Notes: generated from the letters alone by a model not told the origin. Shown: positions 54,263-63,980, counted from the first letter of the stretch. The stretch is DNA of 64,000 nt from Branchipolynoe longqiensis (GCA_030323885.1 CM059186.1:166157417-166221416); one strand, 5' to 3'. Numbers and translations are program-made.

Positions 54263-55300
54263 TATTGATTGTGCACAATCAATATCTTTGAAATTTTATC
54301 TGACTACCAAAATCACCATGTAGTAAAAACAAATTACCAAAAACAAACCGATACTGTTATAGTTTCAGCATAATCATTGTAATTGTTAGGAAAATGGAAA
54401 TAAATCTCAATTTTGTAAACAAAATTAGGGGGTAGGCTGGTGGGTAATGACTATTCACTGCCTTAAATCAAATACTATTATTTAGGAGCATGACTATTCA
54501 CTGCTTCAGATCAAATACTGTTATTTAGGAGCGTGACTATTCATTGCTCAGATCAAATTCATTAATTTGTCAGCATGACTTAATAAAAATAGTGCTAAAA
54601 TTGAAAAGAGCAAGCGAGCGCCAGTCACTGTCAACATCAGCTATTCAGTAGGGCCAATGGTAAACAAACGCGAGCAAGCATCACTGTCACCTCGGTAATA
54701 AAACAAAAAGTACAAAACTGTTCACTGCTTCAGATCAAATTCTGTTATTTAGAAGTGTGACTGATCACTGGTAAGATCAAAGTCTATTATTTAGGAGTGT
54801 GACTTTATATTAGAGAGAGACTCCTAAAATTGAAGAAAATGAGCCGGCGAGCAACAATCACTGTCACCGTGATAAACACACCCTAGCAACCGTTAATAGA
54901 ACAAAAACGCCCAACAAAAAGCACAATGAATGCTTCACTGCTTCAGGTCAAATTTTGTTTATTTGAAGTGTGACTATTCACTGCTAATGCTTTATAATAT
55001 CTAGAGAGTGCTAAAATTGAAGAAAATGAGCTGGCGAGCGGCAAAGCATACTGTCACTGCGGTAAATATACACAAGCAAACGTTTAAAAAACTAAATTGA
55101 CCAACAAAAAGCACAATCCCAATGAATATCCCACTGCTTTAGACTGAATTTGGTTAATTAGGAGTGTGACTGCTGACTGCTAAGTTTAAATTCTGTAATT
55201 TAGAAGCATGACTTAATAAAAAATAGTGCTAAAATTGAAGAGCAAGTGAGCGCCAGTCAATGTCAACATCAGCTATTCAGTAGAGCCAGTATTTATTTTC
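54263..55300. repeat. 210-bp tandem repeat, about four units
   Basis: From about 54440, units contain TTCACTGCTTCAGATCAAAT, TTATTTAGGAGTGTGACT, GTGCTAAAATTGAAGA, GAGCGCCAGTCACTGTCA and AACAAAAAGCACAAT. The opening subunit is itself duplicated (54448 and 54489). No coding frame. Confidence 0.75.
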
Positions 55301-55844
55301 TCTTGCGTTCGCACATTTTTGCGCATTTCCCCATGCAGGGTAGACAAATAATTTTATTATTTAAATAGAGGACAAAATTAGGTTTCTAATGATATTAAAA
55401 AAATATATATTTAGAATTAGGAGCTGTTTTTGCATTATTTTGAAGTTTTCAAACAATAATTCTGTTAAAAGTTCTCATTGATGTTTGATACTAAAATGTG
55501 GCTAAGAATCTCCTCTATCGTTTCTATGTGATTTTGAACATGGGGGATCTATGGGGCCTTGCGCAACTTGAATTGAATGTTGCCACAACAATTCTTGATG
55601 ATCTGGAGATACGGCCAAAAGGTTTGAAATGCACAAATTTGGCTCTCCAATATACAGGTTTTATTCAAATTTGGAATAGTGACAGAAATAATAAATAACA
55701 CATCCATAAAGAGCAGTTTATTAGCTATAATTCCATATATGTTTCATTTCAATGGGTAGAACTTTAGATGAACTATAGTGAGTTTAAAATGAGCTCTTAT
55801 TGGTGCCAAACGATGCATTTCCACCAGTGTGCGGCGCTCTCTTG
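55301..55844. other. non-coding stretch
   Basis: AT-rich unique sequence. A 66-codon frame (55498-55698) reads through a Met-Ala-Lys-Asn-Leu start without a recognisable family. It could be intron sequence of the RNase T2 gene if further exons lie upstream. Confidence 0.4.
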
Positions 55845-56170
55845 GGGTACCTACTGATACTGCTGCAGGGCAGGTCGTACTATATTGGGATACGCTGATA
55901 GTGCTGCAGGGCAGGTACTACAATTAATGGGGCACACTTATAGTGCTGCAGGTACGCTGATAGTGCTGCGGGGCAGGTAGTTTTGTGATTTCAAATATCT
56001 AATTATCTTTGGTAAGATATATAATAATCTGTGGGCAACTATCTTATTATCCTTGGTCAAATATATAATCATCTTTAGTCAATAGATAATAATCGGTGGT
56101 CAACTAATTATCTTTGATCAATTCTCTAATTATCTTTGATCAATTATCTAATTATCTTTGGTGGTTTAAC
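55845..56170. repeat. 44-bp minisatellite block 3 plus AATTATCTTTGATC repeats
   Basis: 55845-55985 holds four units of the minisatellite seen at 53205. 55985-56165 holds imperfect AATTATCTTTGGTCAA units. Confidence 0.8.
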
Positions 56171-56443
56171 ACTATTCCCTGTAACTAGTGTAAGTTACCA
56201 ACTTACTTCTTATCTTCCTACTCTCGGTTGGAAAGAAAACTAAGATGTCGGATTTTCTAGAAGTACCAGCGTAGAATCTGCTTACATTATTCGATGACTA
56301 CATATGTTTTTCTATCAAATTGGGGCACTTTGAATGATTATAGTGAAATATTATTCCTGTAAACATTTGCACCTGGGCTGAGTGGTTTAGCGTTTGGACA
56401 TACTCTGTTGTTGTTTAGTTTCATGATGTTTTGTTTTTTATAG

Positions 56444-56492
56444 TATCCTCGCGCAGAGCAATATAGTTCCTGACAAAGACGCTGAGTACAAG
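56444..56492 (+). CDS. RNASET2: ribonuclease T2 family, third-last coding exon
   Basis: A 49-bp exon between a TAG acceptor (polypyrimidine TTTTGTTTTTTATAG) and the donor AAG|GTGAGC. In the frame that joins the next exon it encodes ILAQSNIVPDKDAEYK, with one leftover base at its 5' edge, so the preceding exon ends with two bases of a codon. By position and wording it corresponds to the segment of animal RNase T2 just after the catalytic half. RNase T2 enzymes are secreted or lysosomal endoribonucleases that cleave single-stranded RNA. The preceding exons, with the histidine-containing active-site motifs, were not found upstream in this window. Confidence 0.75.
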
Positions 56493-56525
56493 GTGAGCAT
56501 TTGCACGCTTTAACTTCTTACATAA

Positions 56526-57285
56526 GCTGTCAATTTGGTAGTACATGAGGATGTTATGTGTGGCTAGTACATAATGAGCTGTCAATTTGGTAGTACATGA
56601 TTATGTTATGTGTGGCTAGTACATAATGAGCTGTCAATTTAGTCGTACATGAGTATGTTAACTGCAGCTAGTATCTAATGAGCTGTCAATTTGGTAGTAC
56701 ATGATTATATTTAGTGTGGCTAGTACGTAATGAGCTCTCAATTTGGTAGTACAGTACATGAGTATGTTAGGTGTGGCTAGTACGTAATGAGCTGTCAATT
56801 GGTAGTACATGATTATATTTAGTGTGGCTAGTATGTAATGAGCTGCCTACTACAAACTGTAGTACATGATTATGTTAAGTATAGCTAGTACATAATGAAC
56901 TGTCAATTTGGTAGTAAATGTGTGTGTTAAGTGTGTCTAGTACATAATGAACTGTCAATTTGGTCATACATGAGTGTTAAGTGTGGCCAGTACATAATGA
57001 ACTGTCAATTTGACAGTAAATGTGTGTGTTAAGTGTGGCTAGTACATAATGAACTGTCAATTTGGTCGTACATGAGTGTTAAGTGTGGCCAGTACATAAT
57101 GAACTGTCAATTTGACAGTAAATGTGTGTGTTAAGTGTGGCTAGTACATAATGAACTGTCAATTTGGTCGTACATGAGTGTTAAGTGTGGCCAGTACATA
57201 ATGAACTGTCAATTTGACAGTAAATGTATGTGTTAAGTGTGGCTAGTACATAATGAACTGTCAATTTGGTCGTACATGAGTGAGG
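56526..57285. repeat. 52-bp intronic minisatellite, about 14 units
   Basis: Units of CATAATGAACTGTCAATTTG, GTAGTACATGAGTATGTT, AAGTGTGGCTAGTA. From about 56930 the array becomes a regular dimer of about 103 bp (TTTGGTCGTACATGAG alternating with TTTGACAGTAAATGTG). It lies in the intron between the RNase T2 exons at 56444 and 58880. Confidence 0.95.
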
Positions 57286-57590
57286 GAAGTCAATTTATAT
57301 TTTACTCCCAACTGGTGTGGAACGGAATACTTTGACAAACATTTTTGCAACTAAGATGGAAATCTGTTCTTATTGTAATGCGATGTTGAATTTGAAATGA
57401 AGCCTACTGACACAAAATTGATTCTGTGCTTTTGCATCCTGTAAAAGCGATGGTTGAATAAAAAACAAACAATTCTCACCGTGAATATGGCCTATGCTGC
57501 CGATACGGCGTAAAGAAACCACCAATCAATCAATACTAGCCATGAGCATACAGTTATTGAAAGTTTGGAATAGCCAAAGAAGCAATCTAA
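57286..57590. other. intronic stretch, possible LINE tail
   Basis: 57478-57535 (GAATATGGCCTATGCTGCCG, then ACCAATCAATCAATAC) looks like the 3' end of a non-LTR element with an (AATC)n tail. Low confidence. Confidence 0.35.
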
Positions 57591-58650
57591 GAAAGACCAA
57601 AACTATTAAACAAACTACAGGTGCTACAAAATAGAGCCCTCAAAGTATGCCTTCAGGTGAACAAAAGATATCCCACAATCGAATTACACAAAAAATGCAA
57701 TGCAACACTACTAACAAGTAGAAGGGAAACGCACCTCAAAATACTGGCGCACCATTACACCACAAAACCAGGCTACACAGCAACCCCCCGTAGGGACACC
57801 AGGCAAATGGCAGCCCCAGTGCTACTGACAGCAATAAGTAACACCAAAATTTATGAGAGAAGTGTATTTGCCATGGCGGCACATGCCTGGAATAATCAAC
57901 CCACACAACAACGGGCAATCAAAAGCATGGACCACTATAAAAGGTCCTTAAAGAAAACATAATACACAACCACCCACTGAAGAAACAATATCTCACCTGA
58001 TCTTGGGCGCAGTCACTGCTTGCTGTGTTCTGGCACAAAAAGCAAAAGACCGGCCAGAAAAGATGGTAGATATCACAAATACGGAAACTAGCCCTACTAA
58101 GTACTAAGGAATTCGAAATGACTATCACCATAGGGCGCAGTCCGTCTGTGTATGTGTACTGGCACAAACCAAAGCAGAACCAGGCAGGCCACGGTCATGC
58201 ATCCGAATCACCCTGAAATACAAAATGGCTAACCATACAACACAGCCATCCCACCTAGTCGCAGTCCTGAAGGGTCCAGGGGAGTTCTGGCACACTGGTG
58301 TACTATCTAAGGACAGGGCATGGGTGAAAGGATGCTGTAACAAACCACAATGGGATGGGATCCTCTCCCACAGGCCTGTATGTCATCTGCGTAGATGTAC
58401 ATAGTAGGCTAAGTTATCATATACAGGTTAGGAAAAAACTTGAAAATTAAAAAAAAAACTAATATAGAAACTACTAACACCCAAAACCGCAAAGGTTGGC
58501 CCGAGAAAGATCAGGTAAAGACTCCTGAAGGCGGGACCAGACCAATCCAGTATCACAGCTGTCCAGCATTGAAAACAAGCACCCTCACGGGAGCTTATAC
58601 GTTATGGGCAGAATAAAAAACTTGTCACAAAAAAAAAAAAAAAAAAAAAC
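57591..58650 (+). pseudogene. LINE 3' end: reverse transcriptase C-terminus, UTR, poly-A
   Basis: In frame from 57606: KLLNKLQVLQNRALKVCL, later TSRRETHLKILAHHY, and a stop at 57960-57962. LQNRALK and a RRE.HL stretch are landmarks of the C-terminal region of Jockey/CR1/L2-type LINE ORF2 proteins. Just upstream, the frame is closed by a stop and lacks the catalytic YADD region, so this is a 5'-truncated copy. 57963-58626 would be its 3' UTR, and the A-run at 58629-58650 its tail. It lies inside an RNase T2 intron in the sense orientation. Confidence 0.8.
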
Positions 58651-58879
58651 ACTAAAAGAATACAAAAACAAAATCAAGAAAGGCTTGCAGTGAGATTTAG
58701 CTCAAGAATTATGAATTAAGTCGGGGATAAACAGTAAGTAAGCCATAAAACACCACAAACCCATAAGGAGACAATAGCTTACCATTAAGTCAATCCTTAT
58801 TATATTGTAGTCCTAAGAGCCGGTGATATATCTCATCGACTAAGTTGATTTACATCTCACTCCCTCCCCTCCATTGTAG

Positions 58880-58951
58880 CTGGCTGACATTGAGAAGGCC
58901 ATCACCAATGCACTGGGCTACAGTCCCAAAATCCAGTGCTTCCTAGATGAG
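58880..58951 (+). CDS. RNASET2: ribonuclease T2 family, second-last coding exon
   Basis: A 72-bp, 24-codon phase-0 exon between CCATTGTAG and GAG|GTAAGA. It encodes LADIEKAITNALGYSPK followed by IQCFLDE. The LGY.PKIQC stretch is a strong family landmark: animal RNase T2 proteins have a helix, then GY/GV-x-P-K-IQC, whose cysteine is part of a conserved disulfide. The exon joins both neighbours in frame, which supports the model. The upstream intron (56493-58879) holds a minisatellite and a LINE fragment. Confidence 0.88.
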
Positions 58952-59802
58952 GTAAGAATGTATTCTAGTTATTTTTCAATACTGAACCCTTATAATAAAT
59001 ACATCGTAGTTATGTACATTTCAGTAGTAAATCATTATAAAACAAAATAATTTAACTTCATTGCTGGGGTTTTGAACGTTCTCTATTCATGTTTAGTATT
59101 TACCTACGACCTCACATCTTCTGGTGTTTTGTTGGTTGCAAAAACAATGTAAGACAACATGCGCCACTGTGTGCTTTCCCGTGAGATACAGATGCAGTAG
59201 CGCCATCGCACTGCAAACTAGGTGCACATTAAATGGAAATTCAAATGTTACATTTACACAATGTATATCTCCCACTCGTCTCGCATACTAGTTCACCGAT
59301 TCAGTGGGCATTTCTTTTCAATACACCATATATAATAATCATAATAATCATGATTTCATTATTAATAATAGAAGATAATACACTATAATTGTCATACATT
59401 GTCTTTGATGGTACGTCAGTCAGGGTGGGCTCGGGGACCTGTCCTCTTGTTTCAATGGTACAGCAATCAGGTTGGGCGGGGGACCTGTCAAGTTGCCTTG
59501 TTTGCCATTGGGTGGCAGCACTGCATGATTATTTCAGAAATTCCTATATAAAAGCAGTGAATGGCGGATCTTGTCATATATTGTCTTTGTTGGTTGTCAA
59601 ACATCTGTAGCTGGTGGAAAGATTGCTGTATCATGATTATTTACAGCTTTCTGAAACAAACTTGGCGTGTAAAAGAAATACATCGTCTAAAACCATATGG
59701 ATCCTAAACACCCAAAAACAAAACAGCCACACAGAAATACAAAACACACAACTAGAGATCAAACGGAACCGTGACCTGTGTATGCTTGGTGCTTTGTAAT
59801 TA
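58952..59802. other. last intron of the RNase T2 gene, first part
   Basis: Mostly unique. 59400-59600 contains an imperfect duplication (CATTGTCTTTG, GGTTGGGCGGGGGACCTGTC). 59400-59415 and 59577-59592 share TCATA.ATTGTCTTTG, which may bound an old insertion. No exon recognised. Confidence 0.45.
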
Positions 59803-60134
59803 CATGTAGCTCAGGTAGTAGAGTGTCAACCTGTGAACGTGTCGGTTATCCGATCGATCCTTCTCAGTGGACCCATTTACAGTTTGGGCTATTTTCCGTT
59901 CCAACCAGTGGTCTACAACTGGTTCATCAAAGGCTGTGGTATATGCTGTCCTGTCTTTGGGAAAGTGCATAAAAAACACCCCTTGGTGCTTATCTGAAAG
60001 AGTAGCCTATGTGGCGGCACCGTGTTTTCTCCAAAGAATTATGTCGAATGACCATATGTTTGACGTCCAATAGCCGATGATATGAAAATTAATGTGCTCT
60101 AGAGGCAACGTTAAATAAAACAAGCGTTTCTTTT
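59803..60134 (+). mobile_element. SINE-D copy (mollusc-type), in the last intron
   Basis: tRNA-like head with box A TAGCTCAGGTAGTAGAG and box B region GATCGATCC, then TCAGTGGACCCATTTACAGT, TTCCGTTCCAACCAGTGGTC, GGTTCATCAAAGGCTGTGGT, GACGTCCAATAGCCGATGAT and AATGTGCTCTAGAGGCAACG, ending GTTAAATAAAACAAGCG. This wording (ground: memory) matches a SINE common in gastropod and bivalve genomes. It ends 45 bp before the last RNase T2 exon. Confidence 0.85.
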
Positions 60135-60178
60135 GCTACTGGATGCTAACTTTGCCATTCATCATTGTGTAATGACAG

Positions 60179-60385
60179 GGCACCCCGCGCCAACAGTTCT
60201 TGGTTCAAGTGGAGGTGTGCATGGATGCAAAGTATAAAGTGGTGCAGTGCAAACACAAGGCGCACGCGAAGACGGAGTGGAACCGCATCCCCAGTGTGGA
60301 ACACCAGCGTCTGCGGAGGGCTGCGAAGCCGGCCCAGAATAAGCAGTGCAACCACAAAGAGGGCATCCGCTACCCAGCCATCTAG
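60179..60385 (+). CDS. RNASET2: ribonuclease T2 family, last coding exon with stop
   Basis: Acceptor GACAG at 60174-60178, then 68 codons and TAG at 60383-60385. The protein part starts GTPRQQFLVQVEVCMDA, continues YKVVQCKHKAH, and ends KQCNHKEGIRYPAI. Together with IQC in the previous exon this gives four cysteines in the order IQC, VEVC, VQC, KQC, matching the C-terminal cysteine pattern of animal RNase T2. The last 30 residues are basic and diverged. The gene is incomplete in this window only because its 5' exons are missing, and no frameshift or stop interrupts the three exons. A SINE ends 45 bp before the acceptor, and a transposon starts 56 bp after the stop. Confidence 0.9.
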   Translation, partial: GTPRQQFLVQVEVCMDAKYKVVQCKHKAHAKTEWNRIPSVEHQRLRRAAKPAQNKQCNHKEGIRYPAI

Positions 60386-60440
60386 ACAGTGGGCAGAAGT
60401 CCGGCTGGCACCCTCTGGGCTCCCGGTGTTCTGGGGACAC
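60386..60440. other. immediate 3' flank of the RNase T2 stop
   Basis: A 55-bp interval with no AATAAA. GTGTTCTGGGGACACA at its right end is one unit of the minisatellite that resumes at 61441, so the transposon at 60441 inserted at the edge of that minisatellite. Confidence 0.6.
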
Positions 60441-61438
60441 ATCCCAGATAGCACACAGCCGTCGGGCCGTCCTTGGCCCGACGGTGGCCGCGCCGTTGGG
60501 CCAACGGTGGCAAAGCGCCGTCGGGCTGATGTTGTTTTGTCCACTGGCCCGCTGTTGGGCCAACGGCGGCAAACGCCATTGGGCCAACGGCGGGCAAACA
60601 CCGTCGGGCCAACGCCGGCAAACCGCCGTCGGGCCAACGGTGGCAAACCACCGTCGGGCCAACGGTGGCAAACCGCCATTGGGTCAACGTTGTTTTGTCC
60701 ACTGGCCCACTGTCGGGCCGACGGTGGCAAACGCCGTCAACACGACGCCTGTTTTATTCATAAAATATTATCGTTTAACTCGAAAACCACCACTAAATGC
60801 ACAAATAATTCATCTAATTAATTTGTAAGAACCAAATCTACACACGAATTTGTATCCTCCGGCATTCTTGGATTTTAAAAACGATAAAAGCGCTAAAATG
60901 CAATAGCGATAATGGAGTCGGGAAGGTCCGACAACAATAAAAACAAAATGGCGAATCTCAAAGCTACCGTACTGGCGGTTAACGATTAAATGGTTTAATG
61001 CCAATAAGTTTGTTAATATATTCGACAACTTAATCAAACTTGTACAAAGTATTCTGTACATCTTCATAATGAATCGTGTGAATCATTTCCATAAACTTAC
61101 TGTGAGTTCTGGAGTTATTTGTAGAAAAAGAAAGCCGCTCAACTCGTGCACGTCCACCGCTTGCGACTCGAACCGGGTTGGCAAAGAGCGCCGGACCACC
61201 ACCGTCGGCCCGGCGGTGGCCCGATGGTGACAAAAATGGTGGCCGAATGGTGGCAAAAATGTGGAAATGAACGGCAACCAGCGGCGGGCCACCACCGTCA
61301 GCCCGACGGTGGCAAATGTGTGGGGGAAAAGCAGCGGACCACCACCGTCGGCCCGACAGTGGCCCAGCGGTGACAAGTATGTGGCGACGGTGCGACCAAT
61401 AGCCAACGTTAGCCCGACGGCTGTGTGCTATCTGGGAT
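60441..61438. mobile_element. 998-bp transposon with perfect 27-bp ends
   Basis: The first 27 bases (starting ATCCCAGATAGCACACAGCC) are exactly inverted at 61412-61438. Next to each end lies a subterminal array: CGTCGGGCCAACGGTGGCAA units at 60465-60745 and inverted CCACCGTCGGCCCGACGGTG units at 61197-61400. The centre (60770-61130) is AT-richer and has no transposase frame. The outermost AT on both sides may itself be a 2-bp duplication, and no longer one is visible. Transposons with GC-rich subterminal repeats are known, but I cannot assign a superfamily. Confidence 0.88.
60936..60941 (+). promoter_or_regulatory. first AATAAA after the RNase T2 stop
   Basis: Scanning downstream of the stop at 60385, the first canonical polyadenylation hexamer is here, inside the transposon (ACAACAATAAAAACAAAATG). 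If used, the mRNA would have a 3' UTR of about 560 nt made almost entirely of transposon. A variant signal nearer to the stop cannot be excluded. Confidence 0.35.
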
Positions 61439-61440
61439 GG

Positions 61441-61955
61441 TTGTAGGCTCCATGTGTTCTGGGGACACACGGCCTGTAGGCTCAGTGTGTTCTGGGGACA
61501 CAGCCTGTAGGCTCAGTGTGTTTTGGGGACAGCCTGTAGGCTCAGTGTGTTTTGGGGACACACAACCTGTAGGCTTGGTGTTCAGGGAACACACATCCTG
61601 TAGACTCAGTGTTCTGGGGACACGGCATGTAGGCTCGGTGTTCTGGGGAAGGATGGGCTATCGGCTTGGTGTTCTGGGAACATACAGCCTGTAGGCTCGG
61701 TGTGTTCTGGGGAAGCATGGGCTATAGGCTTCGTGGTTTGGGAACATACAGCCTGTAGACTCGGAGTGTTCTGGGGACGCATGGTCTGTAGGCTCGGTAT
61801 TTTGGGAACACACAGCCTGGAGGCTCGGTGTGTTTTGGGGCCTGTAGGCTCGGTGTGTGTTCGGACACATGGTGTGTATGCTCGGTGTGTTCTGGGGACG
61901 CATGGCCTGTAGGATCGGTGTTTTGGGGACACATATTCTCTGGGCTCAGGGGTCC
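61441..61955. repeat. 30-bp minisatellite (CTGTAGGCTCGGTGTTCTGGGGACACA)
   Basis: About 17 imperfect units sharing CTGTAGGCTCGGTGT, GTTCTGGGGACACA. A single unit also lies left of the transposon at 60428-60443. Confidence 0.92.
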
Positions 61956-62064
61956 CAAGAAGACGTAGAAATCATGTGTTACACAAAAGTTAAATACATT
62001 GACTGTTTCTGGTGCCACTAGGCTTACACAGCCTTTTCTTATTTGTTTACGACACAATAACAGT

Positions 62065-62235
62065 GTAGTAGTCAGTACTGACATATCAGTTAAGGAGCCA
62101 CATGTACAGGTAGGTGTGGAGAGAGTGAATGCAGCAGGGAGCATAGATAATCTAATGGTTGGGCAAACTGTGGGTTCGAATCCTACACTAGGCACAATGT
62201 TTGCCCTTTGTATCAACCCATGACAACTGTAATAC
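62065..62235 (+). mobile_element. SINE-B copy, diverged
   Basis: GTAGTAGTCAGTACTGACAT leader, AGGAGCCACATGTACAGGTA, head with TAATCTAATGGTTGG and box B GGGTTCGAATCCT, closing in ACTAGGCACA. Confidence 0.75.
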
Positions 62236-62253
62236 ATGCATGCATAACATTAA

Positions 62254-62598
62254 AGCTGCATAGTCCGATGAACACCTCAAAATTTCAAAACCAAAGCAAT
62301 TATCTAGATTTGATTCTACATATCTAACTTAGATAATGATGCACTTATTAAACATTTGTTGCCACATAGAAGGGAATACTGAGTCAATTTAATAGAATCT
62401 ATTACTGCAGAAGCCTATGGTGGTAGAGTTTTGACAAGCTTGCCAAAATTAATTTAGCATGTTTGCACTTCAAATATCTCAAAAGTTAACCATTTAATGT
62501 AAAAGTTACTTCAAACTAAAGTAAGGTAGATTATAATGACCAACCTAACATATTTATCTCAGAAAATGACAGAAACTCAAAACCATCAGACTGCAACT
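62254..62598 (+). mobile_element. TTAA-type MITE, 345 bp, complete
   Basis: TTAA at 62250-62253 and 62599-62602. Ends AGCTGCATAGTCCGATGA and, inverted, AGTTGCAGTCTGATGG. The body carries all family landmarks. It lies 18 bp after a SINE-B copy, as the copy at 26425 lies 29 bp after one. Confidence 0.9.
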
Positions 62599-63338
62599 TT
62601 AATCTCAATTACATAAGTTGGAGGACGGGTATAAACAATTGTTACATACTAACTTAAACCAAAACACACATAATGACCACCAAAGTAATCGCTTAATCAA
62701 AATTCATTATTTTAAATAGTAAGTATTTATTCCTTGATTCTTGAAGCCATGGAGACACCGTTCAGTGGGAAAGCTAAGGCAATCTTTTACCGACGTACCA
62801 CACTCCGACACCATGGTGCTACTGGGTATGTAAATCAACAAGTGCCTTTTAATTCATTCATCAGGGAGGATAATCATATTGACATTATTTTATCTCACTG
62901 ATTTCTAGTTGTTATTGCTGTATGCGATGTATATCAGGGTAGGTGGCAGCACATGGATTACTGTATGCGATGTATATCACGGTAGGTGGCAGCACATGGG
63001 TGGCCATAATTCCGTCAAAAGTTTCTCTCCAGCAGAGTTTGTTACCATGAATTTGACTGGACTGTTTAAATTGTTAAACATTTAAGAGAACATGTGATTT
63101 ATTGATAGACATATGCTAGTTGAAAACCTTTTGATTTTAACTTGTTTATAAAATGCTTGATTTAAAATGTCCTAGAATTGCAGTATTGCCTCTACATTGC
63201 AGGCATTGTGTTTGAGAAGCCAAGCCTCACACTGAGTCCGAGCAGACCAGTGTGTTTGGCAGCCGCCTCGTCCTTCACACAATGACAATCTGGTGGCTCC
63301 CCATTTCCATTTTTTGCTTTCGTGTCTGCAGGGGGGAG
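62599..63338. other. non-coding stretch with a 46-bp duplication
   Basis: CTGTATGCGATGTATATCA and GGTAGGTGGCAGCACATGG occur twice in tandem (62917-62962, 62963-63005). A 50-codon frame starts at the ATG at 62751 (Met-Glu-Thr-Pro-Phe-Ser) without a family signature. No exon recognised. Confidence 0.45.
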
Positions 63339-63670
63339 CCGGACGTAGTTCAGGCCGTAGAGTGTCCACATGTGAAGGTGTGGGTCATCTGATCGATCCT
63401 GCTCAGTGGACACATTTGCAGTTTGAACTATTTTCCGTTCCAACCAGTGGTCCACAACTGGTTCATCAAAGGCTGTGGTATGTGCTGTTCTGTGTGTAGG
63501 AAAGTGCATATGAACGACCCTTTGCTGCTTATCAGAAACAGTATCTTAATTATGTGGCGGCAGTGGCTTTCCTCCAAAGAAATATATATCAGAATGACCA
63601 TATGTTTGATGTCCAATAGCCGATGATAAAAATCAATGTGCTCTAGAGGCGTCATTAAATAAAACACTTT
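63339..63670 (+). mobile_element. SINE-D copy (mollusc-type) 2
   Basis: Same architecture as the copy at 59803: GGACGTAGTTCAGGCCGTAG head, GATCGATCCTGCTCAGTGGA, TTCCGTTCCAACCAGTGGTC, GTTTGATGTCCAATAGCCGA, and end ATTAAATAAAACACTTTC. Confidence 0.88.
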
Positions 63671-63980
63671 CTTTTGCTTGTCTGCAGTTGCTTTTTTACA
63701 TTAAAACATTAAATAAGTTACACATGTTGGACGGCGTTGCTTCGTTCTCTGTTGTTGACTGTGTTCCTTTGTGGCGACCGTGAGGTTTATTTTGTGGATT
63801 CTCAGTGGTTCAGATGTAGTTCGAGAGTTCAAACCTCCTTTGGTGCTTTAGTTTTTACTTTAAGAACCCTTTCTGTGTTTGTGCATAATCACAGCAAATG
63901 AATTATGCAATGAAATTGTACTAATAAATATTTTACATTTCATCAAATATAGTACTATAAAAAGAAATTAAAATCCCTAA
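63671..63980. other. non-coding stretch
   Basis: Unique sequence. No exon recognised. TGGCGACCGTGAGG at 63772 resembles the PBS-like site at 52700, but no LTR context is visible. Confidence 0.4.

Noticed and set aside
55498..55698. 66-codon frame upstream of the RNase T2 exons as a missing exon
   Set aside because: Lacks the histidine-containing active-site motifs and does not fit the required splice phase convincingly.
56526..57285. CRISPR-like array of repeats
   Set aside because: Units are head-to-tail without unique spacers, in the intron of a eukaryotic gene. It is a minisatellite.
60146..60730. Overlapping minus-strand frames of 100-190 codons opposite the RNase T2 exon
   Set aside because: They run through the GC-rich subterminal repeats of the transposon and the antisense of a supported exon.
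62751..62902. Possible 50-codon exon starting METPFSGK
   Set aside because: No acceptor or donor context, no family match and AT-rich continuation. Could be chance.
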